In this document: one piece after another, positions 60,932 through 64,000 of the stretch
Numbering within the stretch: position 1 is the first letter of the stretch
How the letters are laid out: every line of letters starts with the position of its first letter
Translations under genes and position numbers: made by a program
Source of the DNA: Candidatus Krumholzibacteriota bacterium
GTDB taxonomy: Bacteria > Krumholzibacteriota > Krumholzibacteriia > LZORAL124-64-63
Assembly: GCA_024275485.1 (NCBI GenBank)
Contig: JAJRZA010000032.1
Span: 24,071-88,070, forward strand
DNA: 64,000 bases
Direction of reading: 5' to 3'
Notes under the pieces: model-generated
The model's input: only the letters and a program-made list of their open reading frames with translations
Told to the model about the DNA's origin: nothing
Databases searched by the model: none

Positions 60932-63043
60932 ATGAACCGATTGTACAAGGTGGTATTTCTGATGATGATTGGCCTGACTCCCGGCTGCAACGACGACGGC
61001 GGCGCTCCCGCCAAGCCCCCGGTGGCAAATATTCGACCCCACGAGTTGACCTCCCATGGCGAAACACGGGTGGACAATTATTTCTGGCTGCGGGAAAGGG
61101 AGAATCCGGAAGTCATCGGCTATCTTGAAGCCGAAAATAAATATCTGGAAGAGGTCATGGCCCCGACCAGGGATTTGCAGGAAAAACTCTTTGCCGAGAT
61201 GAAGGGTCGTATCAAGAAAGACGACGATTCCGTGCCGTATCTTTACCACGGTTACTGGTATTTCACGCGGTTTGAAAAAGGCGGCGAATACTCTTTGCAT
61301 TGCCGTCGTCCAGCAGGCAGCGACATCGAAGAAGTAATGTTCAACGGAAATACCATGGCCAAGGGAGACGGTTATTTTTCCCTGAGGGGAGTTAAGGTCA
61401 GCCCTGACAGTAAAAAGGCAGTGTTCGGCATCGACACCGAAGGTCGCCGGTTCTACACCCTGCGCATCAAGGACCTGGAATCGGGTGAACTGTTTCCCGA
61501 CGTCATCACCGATGTGACCGGCAATGTTACCTGGGCCATGGACAACCGGACTATTTTCTACAGCAAACAGGATCCGGAAACCCTGCGCAGTTTCCAGGTC
61601 TGGCGCCACGAGTTGGGCACCGGTTCCCAGGATGATCAACTTGTTTACGAAGAAACGGACGATACTTTCGATTGCTCCGTGCACCGTACCAAGAGTGACC
61701 GATTTCTCGTCATCTCATCATCCCAAACCCTCAGCACTGAGCACCGCATCCTGGAGGCCGACAATCCCCAGGGAGAGTTCCGGCTTTTCCAGCCGCGCCA
61801 GCGGGATCTGGAATACGACATAGATCATCAGGGTGATCGTTTTGTAATCCTGACCAATTATCTGGCCAAGAATTTCCGCCTCATGGAATGTGATCTGGAT
61901 AACACCGGCCTTGATGCCTGGCGCGAAGTTATTGCGCATCGGGATGATGTTTTCCTGGAAAACGTGGAGGTTTTTGCGGCCTACCTGGTGATGCAGGAGC
62001 GCTTCGATGGCCTGAGTCATTTGAAAATCATACCGGAAGACGGTTCACCTGCCCATCATCTTGATTTTGGTGAACCCACCTGGTCGATTTTCATTTCCAC
62101 CAACGTGGTCATGGATTCCCAGGTGCTTCGCTTTGGGTATTCCAGTCTGACCACTCCCGACTCCGTTTTCGATTACGACATGGCCAGCCACCAGAAAACC
62201 CGGCTCAAACAGCAGGAAGTTTTGGGTGATTTTCAGGCGGAGAATTACCAGGCCCGATACCTGCAAGTGCCGGCCCGCGATGGTACCCTGGTTCCGGTTT
62301 CCCTTGTTTACCGCAAAGGTTTTCAAAACGATGGCCAAAGCCCTCTGCTACTCTATGCCTACGGCTCCTACGGCTACAGCATGGACGCGGATTTCAACAG
62401 CAACCGCCTCAGCCTTTTGGACCGGGGTTTTGTTTACGCCATCGCCCATGTGCGCGGGGGCGAAGAGAGAGGCCGCCCCTGGTACGAAGATGGCAAGCTG
62501 CTGAACAAAAAGAACACCTTCACCGACTTCATCGACTGCGGGCGTTATCTGACTGGCAAAGGATACACTTCCAGTGACCGGCTTTTTGCCATGGGTGGAT
62601 CCGCCGGTGGCCTGTTGATGGGAGCCATTGCCAACATGGCACCGGAAACCTGGCGGGGTATCATCGCCCACGTGCCCTGGGTGGATGTGGTGACGACCAT
62701 GGAAGACGACAGCATCCCCTTGACCACCAGCGTATACGACGAATGGGGTAATCCGGCCAACGAGGAATATTACCATTACATGCTGTCCTACAGCCCCTAC
62801 GACAATGTTCAGGCCATGGACTATCCGGCCATGCTGATCACCACAGGTTTGCACGACAGCCAGGTGCAATACTGGGAACCAGCCAAATGGGTCGCTCGTT
62901 TGCGGGCCACCAAAACGAACCACAATCCCCTGCTGCTTAAGACAAACATGGAAGCCGGGCATGGTGGTGCCTCGGGACGATTCCGTCGCCTGGAGGAGAC
63001 AGCCCTGTCCTACGCTTTTATGCTGGATTTGGTCAAGGAATAA
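60932..63043 (+). CDS. Prolyl oligopeptidase-family (S9A, oligopeptidase B-like) lipoprotein
   Basis: 703 residues, ATG 60932. N-terminus MNRLYKVVFLMMIGLTPGC is a lipoprotein signal (LTPGC). A seven-bladed propeller occupies ~80-430 and an alpha/beta-hydrolase domain ~440-703. The catalytic triad is Ser557 in GGSAGGLL, Asp642 in LHDSQV and His677 in EAGHGG, as in oligopeptidase B. N-terminal segment HGETRVDNYFWLRERENPEV is typical of S9A. OpdB-like enzymes are mostly cytoplasmic, so membrane attachment points to digestion of peptides in the periplasm or at the surface. Confidence 0.92.
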   Translation: MNRLYKVVFLMMIGLTPGCNDDGGAPAKPPVANIRPHELTSHGETRVDNYFWLRERENPEVIGYLEAENKYLEEVMAPTRDLQEKLFAEMKGRIKKDDDSVPYLYHGYWYFTRFEKGGEYSLHCRRPAGSDIEEVMFNGNTMAKGDGYFSLRGVKVSPDSKKAVFGIDTEGRRFYTLRIKDLESGELFPDVITDVTGNVTWAMDNRTIFYSKQDPETLRSFQVWRHELGTGSQDDQLVYEETDDTFDCSVHRTKSDRFLVISSSQTLSTEHRILEADNPQGEFRLFQPRQRDLEYDIDHQGDRFVILTNYLAKNFRLMECDLDNTGLDAWREVIAHRDDVFLENVEVFAAYLVMQERFDGLSHLKIIPEDGSPAHHLDFGEPTWSIFISTNVVMDSQVLRFGYSSLTTPDSVFDYDMASHQKTRLKQQEVLGDFQAENYQARYLQVPARDGTLVPVSLVYRKGFQNDGQSPLLLYAYGSYGYSMDADFNSNRLSLLDRGFVYAIAHVRGGEERGRPWYEDGKLLNKKNTFTDFIDCGRYLTGKGYTSSDRLFAMGGSAGGLLMGAIANMAPETWRGIIAHVPWVDVVTTMEDDSIPLTTSVYDEWGNPANEEYYHYMLSYSPYDNVQAMDYPAMLITTGLHDSQVQYWEPAKWVARLRATKTNHNPLLLKTNMEAGHGGASGRFRRLEETALSYAFMLDLVKE

Positions 63044-63770
63044 GAGAAGCTTTGCGAACCAGCTGAATCGGCCCGTCCGGCCCAGTGGCTCTCAGGACGA
63101 AAAAATAGAGACCACCCGATTGGGGCCGGCCTTGTTGGTCGGTCCCGTCCCAGCGAATACGGGTGGTACCGGCGGCCATAGGCCCCTGCACAAGGTTTCT
63201 GATCCGCCTGCCCCTGGTATCATAAACCCCCAAGTCAACATGGCCGGCAACCGGGAGGCTGAAGGCCATCTCGCAGGAGGGGTTGAAGGGGTTGGGGTAG
63301 GGGCCTTGCAGGTCCACCACGGCCGGGATTTCATGGACCGGGGTGGCCGAAAGAAGGACCGTGAAATCGCGGCTGTTGACGACGGTTGTATTGCCCAAAA
63401 TGTCTCTGGCGGTGACTGCGAGATGGCAATCTGCAGTTTGAACTTCGGGAGCTGTCCAGGTCCAGGTGTATTCGTTGATATCGGGATAATAGGTGATCTG
63501 ATCGTAAGGTTGCTGATCGATCCAAACCACAGCCGTAAAATCTTCCGGGACGGTCCCGGGATTCGCATCGCTGCTCGTCCAGTGAAAAATCAGCTGGTCG
63601 CCTGCGTGAAGCAGGATGTTGTCGGCAATTTCATCCACATTGAGAGTGGGGTCGAGGGTATCGACAAGGATGGATTCACTGGTGGCCATGCCCACACCGG
63701 CGAAACTTGCCAAGGGCAGCGCCAGGAAAAGAACCAGGTTAAAAAATGTCAGGCAAGACCATCTGGGCAT
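63033..63770 (-). CDS. Secreted protein with FlgD/T9SS-like sorting domain
   Basis: 245 residues, ATG 63770 with GGAG upstream. Signal peptide ~1-24 (LALPLASFAG). One Ig-like domain (~35-145, with HWTSSDANPG and TWTWTAPEVQTADCHLAVTARDILGN) and the C-terminal sorting domain (~150-245, GPYPNPFNPSCEMAFSLPV, VYDTRGRRIRNL). Little else; may be a small surface adhesin or a structural unit. Its 3' end overlaps the end of the S9A peptidase gene by 11 bases, convergently. Confidence 0.8.
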   Translation of the reverse strand: MPRWSCLTFFNLVLFLALPLASFAGVGMATSESILVDTLDPTLNVDEIADNILLHAGDQLIFHWTSSDANPGTVPEDFTAVVWIDQQPYDQITYYPDINEYTWTWTAPEVQTADCHLAVTARDILGNTTVVNSRDFTVLLSATPVHEIPAVVDLQGPYPNPFNPSCEMAFSLPVAGHVDLGVYDTRGRRIRNLVQGPMAAGTTRIRWDGTDQQGRPQSGGLYFFVLRATGPDGPIQLVRKASLIP

Positions 63771-64000
63771 GGGCGATCTCCAGGTAAAACAAATCCCCCA
63801 TGGGGGATTGATGAATTTGATTCAATATTATAACATAATTTCGCATTTTCTGATAGCGTAGCCAATGGAGAGGATTTTGCGATGCAGCCCATTTCTGAGT
63901 CCCGAGAGCAAACGCTATGGCGTTGAAGTGGCCTCCTCCCTGCACTTTTCCCGCCATACGACCAGGATTGGCCACATTCTGCACCGTTTGCCACAATTTG
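63771..64000. other. Promoter/leader region of the last gene and unassigned sequence to the window edge
   Basis: On the minus strand TATAAT (63827-63832) is a likely -10 box for the gene starting at 63770. The perfect palindrome AATCCCCCATGGGGGATT (63792-63809) lies in the leader between promoter and ribosome site and could form a hairpin or bind a regulator. Sequence from ~63850 to the edge shows open frames on the minus strand without recognised domains; I cannot say whether it is coding. Confidence 0.5.

Noticed and set aside
1..64000. tRNA or rRNA genes
   Set aside because: No cloverleaf or TTCGAATC-type T-arm was found outside coding sequence; one GTTCGAATC at ~8772 is within citrate synthase.

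Overview
The window comes from a Gram-negative bacterium with about 50-55% G+C by eye. It has lipoprotein boxes, TonB-dependent uptake and outer-membrane barrels. Six secreted proteins end in an FlgD-like / type IX-secretion-like C-terminal domain (motif PNPFNP ... VYDxxGRxV ... WDGxDxxGxxxxSGxY). That tail, together with very large multihaem cytochromes, points to an uncultured lineage related to the Fibrobacterota-Chlorobiota-Bacteroidota group (for example Krumholzibacteriota- or Eisenbacteria-like bacteria). This placement is inference only. Several housekeeping genes have an unusual ancestry signature: a mitochondrial-type citrate synthase, a eukaryotic Dus3-like dihydrouridine synthase, and an archaeal-type GatD/GatE amidotransferase.

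Layout. 0-10.7 kb: a sorted secreted protein, an O-antigen-ligase/TPR membrane protein, a metal-binding lipoprotein with an outer-membrane protein, an RCC1-repeat surface protein, citrate synthase, a ferritin-like protein and the Dus3-like enzyme. 10.7-16.5 kb: a cobalamin island with a B12 riboswitch, a TonB receptor, a secreted propeller resembling the role of BtuG, and a PduO-type adenosyltransferase. 16.5-18.6 kb: an ECF sigma/anti-sigma pair, a YbjQ-like protein and a lipoprotein. 19.5-40.2 kb: the centrepiece, an extracellular-electron-transfer island. 40.2-47.8 kb: ferredoxin, a MauE/rhodanese-like/DUF1573 operon, a K+ channel, cysK-cysE and an M1 peptidase. 47.8-50.7 kb: a chemotaxis cluster in which three genes carry internal deletions or disabling mutations. 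50.7-64 kb: gatD/gatE, rex, fabH, a SPOR protein, gph, a short YgfK-like protein, a methyltransferase, an S9A peptidase lipoprotein and one more sorted surface protein.

The electron-transfer island encodes eight multihaem c-type cytochromes with 111 canonical CXXCH motifs by my count (7, 6, 5, 41, 22, 17, 7 and 6), plus three CX3CH sites, one CX8CH and two degenerate sites. An ImcH-like seven-haem quinol-oxidising membrane protein could feed a periplasmic seven-haem protein. A large outer-membrane barrel, two CsgG-like lipoproteins and a small secreted protein sit upstream of a 41-haem protein. A 22/23-haem protein carries a surface-sorting domain, and an 18-haem protein has a lipobox. Two small cytochromes (7 and 6 haems) flank an NHL propeller, an arrangement seen around filament-forming cytochromes. 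A route from menaquinol to the cell surface and beyond can be drawn from this one locus, but gene function is inferred from motifs and context only.

The least expected features are: the 18-haem lipoprotein gene, whose start and signal-peptide N-region appear to have been replaced by a hairpin-rich repeat; the 41-haem protein, in which a 42nd site is lost by a Cys-to-Tyr change; the decayed chemotaxis genes; and gatDE in an apparently bacterial context.
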